The position numbers and the translations under genes are program-made. Shown here in pieces: positions 1-8,900 of a stretch of 11,511 nt of DNA. The notes beneath the pieces were generated by a model. It did not search any database. It was not told where the DNA came from and saw only the letters and a list, made by a program, of their open reading frames with translations. The DNA comes from an uncultured Eubacterium sp. (lineage in GTDB: Bacteria > Bacillota > Clostridia > Lachnospirales > Lachnospiraceae), in NCBI GenBank assembly GCA_905236225.1, contig CAJOPM010000021.1:1-11511 (forward strand), in the 5' to 3' direction. Position 1 is the first letter of the stretch. Each line of letters opens with the position of its first letter.

Positions 1-840
1 ATCAGAAATATAGTGGAGCAGCAAACGGGCGTAAAGTTACATTTGGGAATCGGCTTTTTTACGGATGATGTTAAACTTATGAGACAAACCTACAAGTCGG
101 CGATATTTGCCTGTGAGCTTTACTATTTTGAAGAAAATGATATCATAGAATTTGAAAAAGTACACGCCGAATATAATGTTACATTTGATGATTTCAATGA
201 GAAACTAAGAGAGATTAAAAATGCAATTTTTAAAAAAGAAGAAGGCGTAAATAACTATATCGAAGAAGTCCTTGATATGATTTTTAATATGCATTATGGC
301 AACCGCTATGCAGCTGAAAACAGGGTGCTTATAGTTACGGGGCAGCTTATGGAAACACTCTATCAGTACAACCTGTTAGAAGGCGATTATACCAAAAGAC
401 AGGACATGCTCCAAGACGAAATCAGAAACAAGAAGACATGGTCAAAGCTTAAGCAATATATATTAGATTATTATTCCAAGCTATTAGGAGAGGTTTATAA
501 AAACGTCAAAGGGCGTGAGTCTGCTGAGATAGTAGCAGTCAAAGATTACATTAGAGAAAATTTCAAAAAAGAGATATCTTTAAAGGAATTATCAGAGGTT
601 GCATGTATTTCGCAAAGCTATTTATCTACCCTGTTCAAAAAAGAAACAGGTAAGAACTATAAAGATTATCTGGTGGAAATCAGAATGGAAGAAGCTATCA
701 GGCTACTGCTTTCTACAGAGATGAAGACCTATGAGATAGCCTATGAGATAGGCTATAATAATTCAAGAAGATTTGTAGACACATTTAAAAATATTTATAA
801 TATGTCTCCAATGGAATATAGAAAAGCAAATCTAAAATAA
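1..840 (+). CDS. YesN-type response regulator, AraC family DNA-binding C-terminus (5' partial)
   Basis: The frame is open from base 1, so the true start lies upstream; the GTG at 13 is in frame but has no ribosome binding site and falls inside a conserved block, so I do not take it as a start. The visible 279 residues begin with the segment that in YesN-like regulators lies between the receiver and the output domain (GIG near the start, then a helix with KSAIFACELYYF). A helical linker follows, then a C-terminal AraC/XylS domain with two helix-turn-helix units. The first runs over about nt 574-660 (SLKELSEVACISQSYLSTLF). The second runs over about nt 724-825 and ends in the family signature FVDTFKNIYNMSPMEYR. 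Such proteins are usually paired with a sensor histidine kinase and control sugar transport or other carbon-uptake genes. The receiver domain and any partner kinase are outside the window, so the target is unknown. The thioesterase gene follows after 13 bases and may be co-transcribed. Confidence 0.88.
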   Translation: MRNIVEQQTGVKLHLGIGFFTDDVKLMRQTYKSAIFACELYYFEENDIIEFEKVHAEYNVTFDDFNEKLREIKNAIFKKEEGVNNYIEEVLDMIFNMHYGNRYAAENRVLIVTGQLMETLYQYNLLEGDYTKRQDMLQDEIRNKKTWSKLKQYILDYYSKLLGEVYKNVKGRESAEIVAVKDYIRENFKKEISLKELSEVACISQSYLSTLFKKETGKNYKDYLVEIRMEEAIRLLLSTEMKTYEIAYEIGYNNSRRFVDTFKNIYNMSPMEYRKANLK

Positions 841-853
841 GAGGTGTTTATTT

Positions 854-1330
854 ATGAAGGAAATTGAAAAGTACGAAGGTGTAAAGACACAGCACATCAA
901 GCCGTATGAGCACAGGACACAATATTATGAGACGGATCAGATGGGCATTATCCATCATTCTAATTATATTCGATGGATGGAAGAGGCAAGAGGCGATTTC
1001 CTTGAGCAGATGAATTATCCGTATTTTAGGATGGAAGAAAATGAGATTATTATTCCGGTAATTTCTGTAGGCTGTGAGTATAAGAGTATGGTTCGCTATC
1101 CTCAAACCGTTGTGATTGATACTAAGATTTCATACTACGACGGTATCAAGATGAATGTTCAATATAAGATGTCTGATAAAGAGACAGGAGAACTTAGGGC
1201 ATTAGGTGAGAGCAGACATTGCTTTTTATCAAGGAGTGGGAAACCAATATCTCTTAAGAGAAGCTATCCGGAGATTAGCACCAGATTTTTCCAGCTTTAT
1301 GATGAAGACGGAAATATTGTGGAGGAATAA
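854..1330 (+). CDS. acyl-CoA thioesterase, 4HBT/YbgC-like hotdog fold
   Basis: This is a 158-residue hotdog-fold protein, slightly longer than the usual 130-145 residues because of extra residues at the N-terminus. The active-site block at residues 24-46 (YYETDQMGIIHHSNYIRWME followed by EAR) matches the 4-hydroxybenzoyl-CoA thioesterase/YbgC signature. D28 and H35 are at the expected catalytic positions. Members hydrolyse acyl-CoA or acyl-ACP thioesters in the cytoplasm, usually as homotetramers; the acyl group used here cannot be read from sequence. The start is supported by GAGGTG at 841-846, seven bases upstream. The stop codon directly abuts the next ATG, so translation with the aminopeptidase is probably coupled. 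The FadM and YbgC subgroups share this motif, so no symbol is given. Confidence 0.88.
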   Translation: MKEIEKYEGVKTQHIKPYEHRTQYYETDQMGIIHHSNYIRWMEEARGDFLEQMNYPYFRMEENEIIIPVISVGCEYKSMVRYPQTVVIDTKISYYDGIKMNVQYKMSDKETGELRALGESRHCFLSRSGKPISLKRSYPEISTRFFQLYDEDGNIVEE

Positions 1331-3133
1331 ATGAAAGAGGCAAATAAAGCGCTAGGTGAGCTTAGAGCTAGTATGAAAGAAAAAGGCATCGATATATATA
1401 TTATTCCAACAGCTGATTACCATATGTCAGAATATGTTGGAGAATATTTTAAATCAAGGCAGTTTCTTACCGGATTTACGGGCTCGGCAGGTACTGCTGT
1501 TGTGATGCAAAATGAGGCGTATCTATGGACTGATGGTAGATATTTTATACAAGCCGCATCCCAACTTAAGGGAAGCGGCTTTAGCCTTGTTAAAATGGGA
1601 GAGGAAGGAGCGCCAACAATAGCAAAATTCCTAAAAGATAATCTAAAATCAGATGATGTATTAGGATTTGACGGTAGATGCATAAGCATAAGACAGGCAA
1701 TGAAATATAAAGAGATTGCAAAAGAGGCAAAAGCATCTATTGAAGTCGGATGCGATCTTATAGATAATATATGGCAAAACCGACCTAAAAGACCTGAAGG
1801 AAAAGTATTTATATTAGAAGATAAATACAGCGGTTGCGCCAGCACAGATAAGATAGCATTGCTAAGAGAAGAAATAAAAAAATGCGGTGCTTATGCACAC
1901 GTACTTTCTTCGCTTTATGATATCGCCTGGCTGCTTAACATTAGAGGAAATGATATTAAACATGTCCCCGTAACGCTTTCTTATATGTATATAAGCATGG
2001 ATGATATAGTTTTATATATCAATAAGAACGTACTAAATGACGAGCTGCAAAGCTATCTTCAAAAGCTTAATGTTTTGATCAGGGATTACAACGAAATATA
2101 TGAAGATCTTAAAGGATTAGAGGGCATAGATATTCTTATGGATAAAGATAATGCCAACTGTTACCTTGCGCAATGCGCATCTTCGGCTAATATCATTTAT
2201 CATGCAAATCCTACGCAAAAGCTTAAAGCGATAAAAAATGAGACGGAAATCAAAAACACTATTAAAGCACATATTAAAGACGGCGTCGTAATGACAAAGT
2301 TTATGTATTACCTTAAAAATAACATAGGTAAGATACCAATGAGTGAACTAACGCAAGCGCAAAGCCTCGACAAACTTCGCAGCAAGCAGGAGGGGTTTAT
2401 AGACATTAGCTTTGATACAATTTCAGCATACGGGGAAAATGCTGCAATGATGCATTATCAGGCAAACGAAAACACTAATAAGGAGCTAGAGCCTAAAGGA
2501 TTTTATCTTGTAGACAGCGGAGGGCATTATCTGGAGGGAACAACCGATGTTACAAGGACATTTTGCTTGGGTGAAATATCAGATATACAAAAGAGACATT
2601 TTACGGCAGTTCTTAAAAGCAATATCAGTCTTGCAAGAGCTAAATTTTTGTATGGTTGCAGAGGATCGAATCTTGATATTTTAGCCAGAGAACCGCTTTG
2701 GTCTATGTCGCTGGATTATAAATGCGGCACAGGTCATGGAGTGGGACATATTCTAAATGTTCATGAAGGTCCAAATGCATTCAGGTGGCGTATCAGTGAA
2801 GAAGCCGCATCGCAGGGAATGCTTGATGCAGTTTTGGAAGAGGGGATGATAACAACCAATGAACCCGGCGTCTATTTAGAAGGTGAATACGGGATACGTA
2901 CGGAAAACGAAATGCTTTGCAAAAAAGCCGAGAAGAATATACAGGGACAATTTATGGAATTTGAGGTAATAACATATGTACCGATAGATCTTGATGCGAT
3001 AGATGCAGACATGCTTTCGGATGAGGAAAAAGATTACCTTAATGATTACCATAAAAAAGTAAGACAGATAATATCACCATATTTAAGCGATGAAGAGAAT
3101 GAGTGGCTTAAAAGGTATACAAGGGCTATATAA
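1331..3133 (+). CDS. Xaa-Pro aminopeptidase, three-domain M24B metallopeptidase
   Basis: The 600-residue protein removes an N-terminal residue that precedes proline, using two metal ions (usually Mn). It has the long three-domain layout of eukaryotic-type aminopeptidase P rather than the shorter E. coli PepP form. A creatinase-type N-terminal domain occupies about residues 1-150 (TADYHMSEYVGEYF, FTGSAGTAVV, LWTDGRYF). A second creatinase-like domain spans about 155-310 and the pita-bread catalytic domain about 315-540. A short M24_C tail ends in ISPYLSDEENEWL. All five metal ligands are visible: D395 and D406 (VDSGG...TTD), H473 (GTGHGVGH), E511 (TNEPGVY) and E525 (IRTENEM). H469 and H482 are the usual supporting catalytic histidines. 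The start is fixed by GGAGGA at 1321-1326, which lies inside the end of the thioesterase gene. The protein is probably cytoplasmic, as no signal peptide is seen. Function is firm at family level; the natural peptide substrates are unknown. Confidence 0.95.
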   Translation: MKEANKALGELRASMKEKGIDIYIIPTADYHMSEYVGEYFKSRQFLTGFTGSAGTAVVMQNEAYLWTDGRYFIQAASQLKGSGFSLVKMGEEGAPTIAKFLKDNLKSDDVLGFDGRCISIRQAMKYKEIAKEAKASIEVGCDLIDNIWQNRPKRPEGKVFILEDKYSGCASTDKIALLREEIKKCGAYAHVLSSLYDIAWLLNIRGNDIKHVPVTLSYMYISMDDIVLYINKNVLNDELQSYLQKLNVLIRDYNEIYEDLKGLEGIDILMDKDNANCYLAQCASSANIIYHANPTQKLKAIKNETEIKNTIKAHIKDGVVMTKFMYYLKNNIGKIPMSELTQAQSLDKLRSKQEGFIDISFDTISAYGENAAMMHYQANENTNKELEPKGFYLVDSGGHYLEGTTDVTRTFCLGEISDIQKRHFTAVLKSNISLARAKFLYGCRGSNLDILAREPLWSMSLDYKCGTGHGVGHILNVHEGPNAFRWRISEEAASQGMLDAVLEEGMITTNEPGVYLEGEYGIRTENEMLCKKAEKNIQGQFMEFEVITYVPIDLDAIDADMLSDEEKDYLNDYHKKVRQIISPYLSDEENEWLKRYTRAI

Positions 3134-3237
3134 CAAATAATCATAATTACAGAAATATATTTTGTCGAGGCTTTTCCTTTTAAATTGCTTTAAAGTAGTG
3201 TAGAATAAAATCTGTATTTGTACCTTGGAGAGGAAAG
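3134..3237 (+). promoter_or_regulatory. intergenic region with weak candidate promoter for polA operon
   Basis: This 104-base gap is the longest in the window and separates the aminopeptidase from polA, so a promoter for the polA group is expected here. The best sigma-A-like candidate is TAGAAT at 3201-3206 (one mismatch to TATAAT), with TTTTAA at 3178-3183 as a poor -35 at 17-base spacing. An alternative pairing is TTGCTT at 3185-3190 with TAAAAT at 3206-3211 at 15 bases. I see no stable GC-rich hairpin with a U-run, so no intrinsic terminator for the upstream genes can be named, and read-through is possible. GGAGAGG at 3228-3234 is the polA ribosome binding site. Confidence 0.35.
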
Positions 3238-5919
3238 ATGACCGGTAAATTAGTTTTAATAGACGGACACAGCATACTAAATCGTGCATTCTATGGTGTT
3301 CCGCTGCTTACAAACAGCAGTGGGCTTCACACAAATGGAATATACGGATTTCTTAACATATTTTTCAAAATAATTCAGACGCAGCAGCCTGACTATGTCA
3401 CGGTGGCGTTCGATGTTAATGCCCCGACATTTAGGCATGACAAATATAAAGACTATAAGGGCACCAGAAAGCCTATGCCTCAAGAGCTAAGAGAACAGGT
3501 TCCTGTTATTAAGGATGTCTTAGCGGCTATGGGGCTTGTTGTCGTTGAAAAAGCAGGACTTGAAGCTGATGATATATTAGGAACTCTTGCAAGAGTAGGC
3601 GAAAGCAGCGGTTTAGAGGTCGCAATAGTTTCCGGAGACAGAGACCTTTTGCAGCTTGCAACCGGCAAGACCAAGATTATTATACCTAAGACAAAGCAGG
3701 GCAAGACTCAGATTGAGACGTATTATGAAAAAGATGTTATAGATAAATATCAGGTTACGCCAGGCGAATTTATTGATCTTAAAGCGCTTATGGGAGATAC
3801 TGCCGACAATATTCCGGGAGTTCCCTCTATAGGTGAGAAAACAGCGACTAAAATTATTACAGAATTTAAGTCTATCGAAAATGCGTATAAGCACATTGAT
3901 CAGATTAAGCCTCCAAGAGCACAAAACGCGCTAAGGCAGCACTATGATTTGGCGGTTCTTAGTAAGGATCTTGCCACTATACGTACAGACTGTGAGCTTG
4001 ACTATGATATTGAAGATGCTCTCCTTAAAAATGTATACACCAAGGAAGCTTACAATATATTCACAAAGCTTGGATTTAAAAAATTGCTTGCAAATTTTGA
4101 TGCAAACGATATAAAGGACGATATTAGCGACAAATTCTCATGGATAGTAGATAAAGATGCAGCTAATGAAATCTTTGATAAGGCACAAGCTGCTGATAGA
4201 TGCGCCGTGCAGATTTATAACGAAGGTGAGGATTTAATCGGAACATCAATTTGTTTTGAAGATGATAATGTATATTTTATAGAAGCACAAGCTTTAAGTC
4301 AGATATCATTTTTTGACAATGACGATATGATTTTGCCGGAAGAATTAAAAGATCGTCTTATAGAGCTTATAGATAATAGCGCAAATATAGCATCAATAGA
4401 TATTAAAAATCTTGCCAATGTATTAAAGAATGACAGCTTTTTTGATAATTCAAGCAAATTCTTTGACGTGCAGATAGCAGCATATCTTATTAATCCTATT
4501 TCAAAGACATATGATTATGAATATATTGCCGCAGAATACTTATCGCTTGATATAGAATCCTATAAAGACCTTATGGGACGAAAGTCACTAAAACAGGCGG
4601 CTTTGGATAAACATGAAGGCTTGCTTAAATATGCTTGTTATCAGGCATACACAGCGTTTGCATCCGAGAAAGTGCTTACAGATAAGCTTAAAGAACAAGG
4701 GGTCTTTGGCTTATTTACGGATATTGAGATGCCGCTTGCATTTATACTTAGTGATATGCAAAGATGCGGTATATATGCAGACAAAAGCAGGCTTGCAAAT
4801 TATAGCGCACAGCTTAGCGAGAGGATTAGTGAGCTTGAGGATGAAATATATGAGCAGGCGCAAGAGAAGTTTAATATCAACTCTCCAAAGCAACTTGGCG
4901 TGATATTGTTCGAAAAACTCGGATTACCGTGTGAGAAGAAGACTAAGAGCGGCTATTCTACAGCAGCGGATGTTTTAGAAAAACTTGCTGTAGATAATAA
5001 GATAGTTCAGAATATATTAGAATACAGACAGCTTACTAAGCTAAAATCAACATATGCTGACGGACTAGTGGGATGTATTGCGGAAGATGGTAGGATTCAT
5101 ACGACATTTCAACAGACGAGCGTAGCTACCGGACGACTTAGCTCGACTGAGCCTAATTTGCAGAACATACCGATTAGAATGGAGCTTGGGCGTCTTATAA
5201 GAAAGGCGTTTTTACCAAAGGAAGGATATGTTTTTATCGATGGAGATTATTCGCAGATAGAGCTTAGGGTACTGGCACATATGTCGGGTGATGAGAATCT
5301 GATAGAAGCATACAAGAATGCTGAGGACATACATGCTATGACAGCTTCAAAAGTGTTTAACGTTCCGCTAGAGGATGTAACTCCTAATATGAGAAGAGAC
5401 GCAAAGGCGGTAAATTTTGGTATAATATATGGAATCAGTTCATTTGGGCTAAGTCAGGATCTTAATATATCGAGAATATCTGCGCAGGAATACATAGACA
5501 AATACTTTATTACATTTCCTAAGATTAAATCTTTTTTGGACTCGCTTGTTGGCGATGCTAAGAACAGAGGATATTCAGTTACTGCATATGGCAGGAGAAG
5601 GCCGATTCCTGAAATCAAAGATTCTAATTACATGAAGAGAAAATTTGGTGAGAGGGTAGCGATGAATGCACCTATTCAAGGGACGGCTGCGGATATTATC
5701 AAGATTGCAATGATAAATACCTATAAAAGACTTAAAGAAGAAAACCTCAAATCACGTCTGATTCTTCAAGTGCATGATGAACTGTTAATCGAGGCAGCAG
5801 CGGACGAACTTGAAACAGTCAAGAAAATTATGATAGAACAGATGGAAAATGCTGCATCGCTTAAGGTAAGACTTGCAGTTGATGTTCATACGGGAAGCGA
5901 TTGGTACGAAGCTAAGTAG
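3238..5919 (+). CDS. polA: DNA polymerase I
   Basis: The 893-residue protein fits the length of the family. It fills gaps after primer removal and during excision repair. The N-terminal 5' nuclease domain (about residues 1-290) keeps its acidic residues: D9 in DGHSILNRAF, D59 in AFDVNAPTFRHDKYKDYKG, E109-D112 in EADD, SGDRD, and GDTADNIPGVPSIGEK. The middle 3'-5' exonuclease-like domain (about 300-480) lacks the DxE metal motif: residues 323-328 read AVQIYN where a DTE would be expected. It is therefore probably a non-proofreading remnant, as in Bacillus stearothermophilus Pol I. The polymerase domain is intact: motif A DYSQIELR with D670, motif B RRDAKAVNFGIIYG with K723 and Y731, and motif C QVHDE with D847. 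The start at 3238 follows GGAGAGG. It is the first gene of the second run, and coaE starts 22 bases after its stop, a common neighbour order. Confidence 0.97.
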   Translation: MTGKLVLIDGHSILNRAFYGVPLLTNSSGLHTNGIYGFLNIFFKIIQTQQPDYVTVAFDVNAPTFRHDKYKDYKGTRKPMPQELREQVPVIKDVLAAMGLVVVEKAGLEADDILGTLARVGESSGLEVAIVSGDRDLLQLATGKTKIIIPKTKQGKTQIETYYEKDVIDKYQVTPGEFIDLKALMGDTADNIPGVPSIGEKTATKIITEFKSIENAYKHIDQIKPPRAQNALRQHYDLAVLSKDLATIRTDCELDYDIEDALLKNVYTKEAYNIFTKLGFKKLLANFDANDIKDDISDKFSWIVDKDAANEIFDKAQAADRCAVQIYNEGEDLIGTSICFEDDNVYFIEAQALSQISFFDNDDMILPEELKDRLIELIDNSANIASIDIKNLANVLKNDSFFDNSSKFFDVQIAAYLINPISKTYDYEYIAAEYLSLDIESYKDLMGRKSLKQAALDKHEGLLKYACYQAYTAFASEKVLTDKLKEQGVFGLFTDIEMPLAFILSDMQRCGIYADKSRLANYSAQLSERISELEDEIYEQAQEKFNINSPKQLGVILFEKLGLPCEKKTKSGYSTAADVLEKLAVDNKIVQNILEYRQLTKLKSTYADGLVGCIAEDGRIHTTFQQTSVATGRLSSTEPNLQNIPIRMELGRLIRKAFLPKEGYVFIDGDYSQIELRVLAHMSGDENLIEAYKNAEDIHAMTASKVFNVPLEDVTPNMRRDAKAVNFGIIYGISSFGLSQDLNISRISAQEYIDKYFITFPKIKSFLDSLVGDAKNRGYSVTAYGRRRPIPEIKDSNYMKRKFGERVAMNAPIQGTAADIIKIAMINTYKRLKEENLKSRLILQVHDELLIEAAADELETVKKIMIEQMENAASLKVRLAVDVHTGSDWYEAK

Positions 5920-5929
5920 TACACAATTT

Positions 5930-5934
5930 AGGAG
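5930..5934 (+). promoter_or_regulatory. ribosome binding site that sets the coaE start
   Basis: AGGAG lies seven bases before the ATG at 5942. It decides against the earlier in-frame ATG at 5873, which lies inside the end of polA, has no such site and would add 23 residues unlike any CoaE before the MKVIGITGG start. Confidence 0.8.
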
Positions 5935-5941
5935 TGGTTAT

Positions 5942-8900
5942 ATGAAAGTAATTGGAATTACCGGTGGCGTGGGAGCAGGTAAGAGTGCCGTGCTTAGATA
6001 TATGTCGGAAAATTATGCGACAAAAGTCATTTATGCAGATGAGGTTGCTCATAAGCTTATGGCGCCCGGCGGAAATTGCCATGATGCAATAGGAGCTTTA
6101 TTCGAAGGCGAGCAGGTGTTCTTTGAAGATGGCTCTGTCGATAAGAAGTTGATTTCACAGCTTATATTTAATGATGATAAGAAACGTTCATTATTAAATG
6201 CTATCGTTCATCCCGCAGTAAAAGAATATATCTTAGAACAGATAGAAAAAGAAAGACAAAAAGAAGTCGCAAGATGCCTGGTTATAGAGGCAGCCTTGTT
6301 GATTGAAAATGATTACGATAAGATATGTGATGAAATATGGTATGTGTATGCATCGCAAAAAACCAGAATTGCCAGACTAAAAAAAGACAGAGGCTATAGT
6401 GATGAGAAGATACAGGCAATATTTGATTCACAGCTGTCTGAAGAAGAGTTTAGAAAAGTTTGTGATGTAGTAATTGATAATGATTCGGATATAGATACTA
6501 TGAAGATGCAAGTCTCAAGACTAATGAGAGGAGATTTGCCACAGGAGATAGCCACGGATATAAAGGAAGATAAGATGGAAGAAAATACCGGCAAACAAAG
6601 AGAACATGATTATGTATTTGGCTTAGATATAGGTACGAGAAATGTTGTAGGAACGGTAGGATACAAGGATGAAGATGAACATTTCGTCGTTGTAGCGCAG
6701 TTTTGTGAGCAGCATAGCACCAGATCTATGCTTGATGGACAGATACATGATATTGCCAAGGTCGGAAAGACCGTTAAACATGTCAAAGAAAAGTTAGAAG
6801 AAAAGATTGGATTTGAGCTTACTGATGTATGTATAGCCGCAGCAGGACGTGTCTTAAAGACGGTAAATTGCAGAATTGATTATGAATATCCGCAGGAAAG
6901 TGTTGTTACCAGTGAGGATATACATACATTAGATCTTTTAGGTGTTGATAAGGCGCAACAGATTCTAAAAGAGAACAACGATACTAATTTTAAGTTTTAT
7001 TGTGTGGGCTATTCAGTAGTTAAGTATTATCTCAACGATGATATGATTAAGAATCTTGAGAGTCATAAGGCTGAGAAAATCAGTGAAGACATTATAGCTA
7101 CATTTTTACCGGAGGATGTTGTAGACGGTCTGTATACATCGGTTGGACTTGCTGATCTTAAAGTGGCGAATCTGACATTAGAGCCTATTGCCGCAATCAA
7201 TGTGGCAATACCTGAGCAGTTTAGATTACTTAATATAGCGCTTGTAGATGTGGGAGCAGGAACTTCCGATATTTCAGTTACAAAAGACGGCAGCATAATT
7301 GCATATGGTATGATACCGCATGCAGGAGATGAGATAACCGAGACAATAGTTCAGCATTATCTGGTTGATTTTAAAACGGCAGAGGAGATGAAACTTGCAT
7401 CAGAAGAAGGAGACAAGATAGAGTATGAAGATATCATGAATATCAAGCATACTATTACTTCTAAAGAACTTTGGGATTTAGTTGAGCCTGTAGTGGAGAA
7501 TATCGCATCCGAAGTGGCTGCTAAGATAAAGGAGTTAAACGCAGGTGAATCTGTAAGCGCCACGTTTGTAGTAGGTGGAGGCGGTAAGATACATGGCTTT
7601 ACCAAAAAGCTTGCATCCCTTTTAGATTTGCCGGATGAGAGAGTAGCTCTTAGAGGAGAGCAGGTTCTAAAAGAAGTTGAGTTCATAGAAGAAAATATAG
7701 TCAAAGATCCGCTGATAGTTACACCGGTCGGAATATGCCTCAACTATTATGACCAGAAGAACAATTTTATATTCGTTCGTTTTAATGGCGAGATGGTAAA
7801 GCTTTATGACAATGATAAACTTACAATCGTTGATGCAGCTATGCAGGCAGGTTTCCCAAATGAATATCTGTTTCCAAGACGCGGCAAGGAGATTAATTTT
7901 ACTGTGGGAGCAAAAAGCCGCATAGTAAGAGGTACTCCGGGAGAATCAGCGATAGTCAAAATGAATGGACATTTGGTGAGTATCAATACGCCTCTAGAGC
8001 CAAATTGTGAGATAACTATTGAGGCTTCTACGCAAGGTGATGCGGCGGTTTATACATTAGCGCAGCTGCCTGAGTACGAGACGTCAACGCTTGTGTTTAG
8101 AGTTAATGGTCAGGATGTAAGATGCCCTAGGTTTGTAGAAGTAAACGGATCGCTTGAGCCACCGACTTATTGCATACAAGAGGGTGACAGAATAGAGGTA
8201 AGAAGCTATTATACTGTAGAGCAGCTTATCGAGTTTATGGATATAGAAATAGATGAAGACAGTGAAATTCTCGTAAATAACAGACCCGAAGACTTAAAAG
8301 CGTTAGTATATGAGAATTTTGAAGTTCAGTTTGATATTGTGTCTTTTAGAACCACGCAAGAAGACATTAATAAAGAAAACGAAATAAGAGCGCTAGAGCT
8401 TGAAAAAGAGTTAGAAGATATAGACAGTGAGGATGAATCAAGGGATTTAACTAAGGAAGATGAGTCTGATAATGAGCCTTTAATAAGAGAAGTTAAGTCC
8501 TATAATCAAGGCGAAGAAAAAAACGACGATATCGAAAGCACAGAGGATGAAGAAGATGAGATAGATATCAAGATCAAGGCTGTCAAAGAAATTTTAGATA
8601 ACGAAGAAGCAAAAAAAGATGATACGCCTCCAAGTTACTACGAGAATGAGTTTCGCCCTAATATTAACAAGCTTAAATTAGAAAATCTTGAAAAGAAAAA
8701 GGTGGCCGCTGAAAAAGAAGAGATTCCTGCTTATGTAGAAATAAGCGTAAACGTTAATGGATCGCCGGTAAGGCTTAAGGGGAAAGAAAGCTATATCTTC
8801 GTAGATGTGTTTGATTATATAGATTTTGATCTTAAAGCATCGAACGGAAGAGCAATAGCTACCAAACTTAATGGCAAAAATGCGCTGTATGGAGCAAAGC

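Noticed and set aside
728..751. Perfect tandem repeat of a 12-base unit (CCTATGAGATAG twice)
   Set aside because: It encodes YEIAYEIG in the second helix-turn-helix of the AraC domain, where the family consensus itself has this alternation, so the repeat is explained by coding constraint.
3161..3200. Possible terminator after the aminopeptidase
   Set aside because: Short AT-only self-complementary pieces such as CTTTAAAG exist, but no stable GC-containing stem followed by a T-run could be built.
5873..5941. Earlier in-frame ATG for the coaE frame
   Set aside because: It lies inside the polA coding end, lacks a ribosome binding site and adds residues not found in CoaE; ATG 5942 has AGGAG at the right distance.
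7357..7743. Antisense open frame of 128 codons opposite the FtsA-like core
   Set aside because: It overlaps conserved ATPase motifs on the + strand and its product resembles no protein family; it is a shadow frame.
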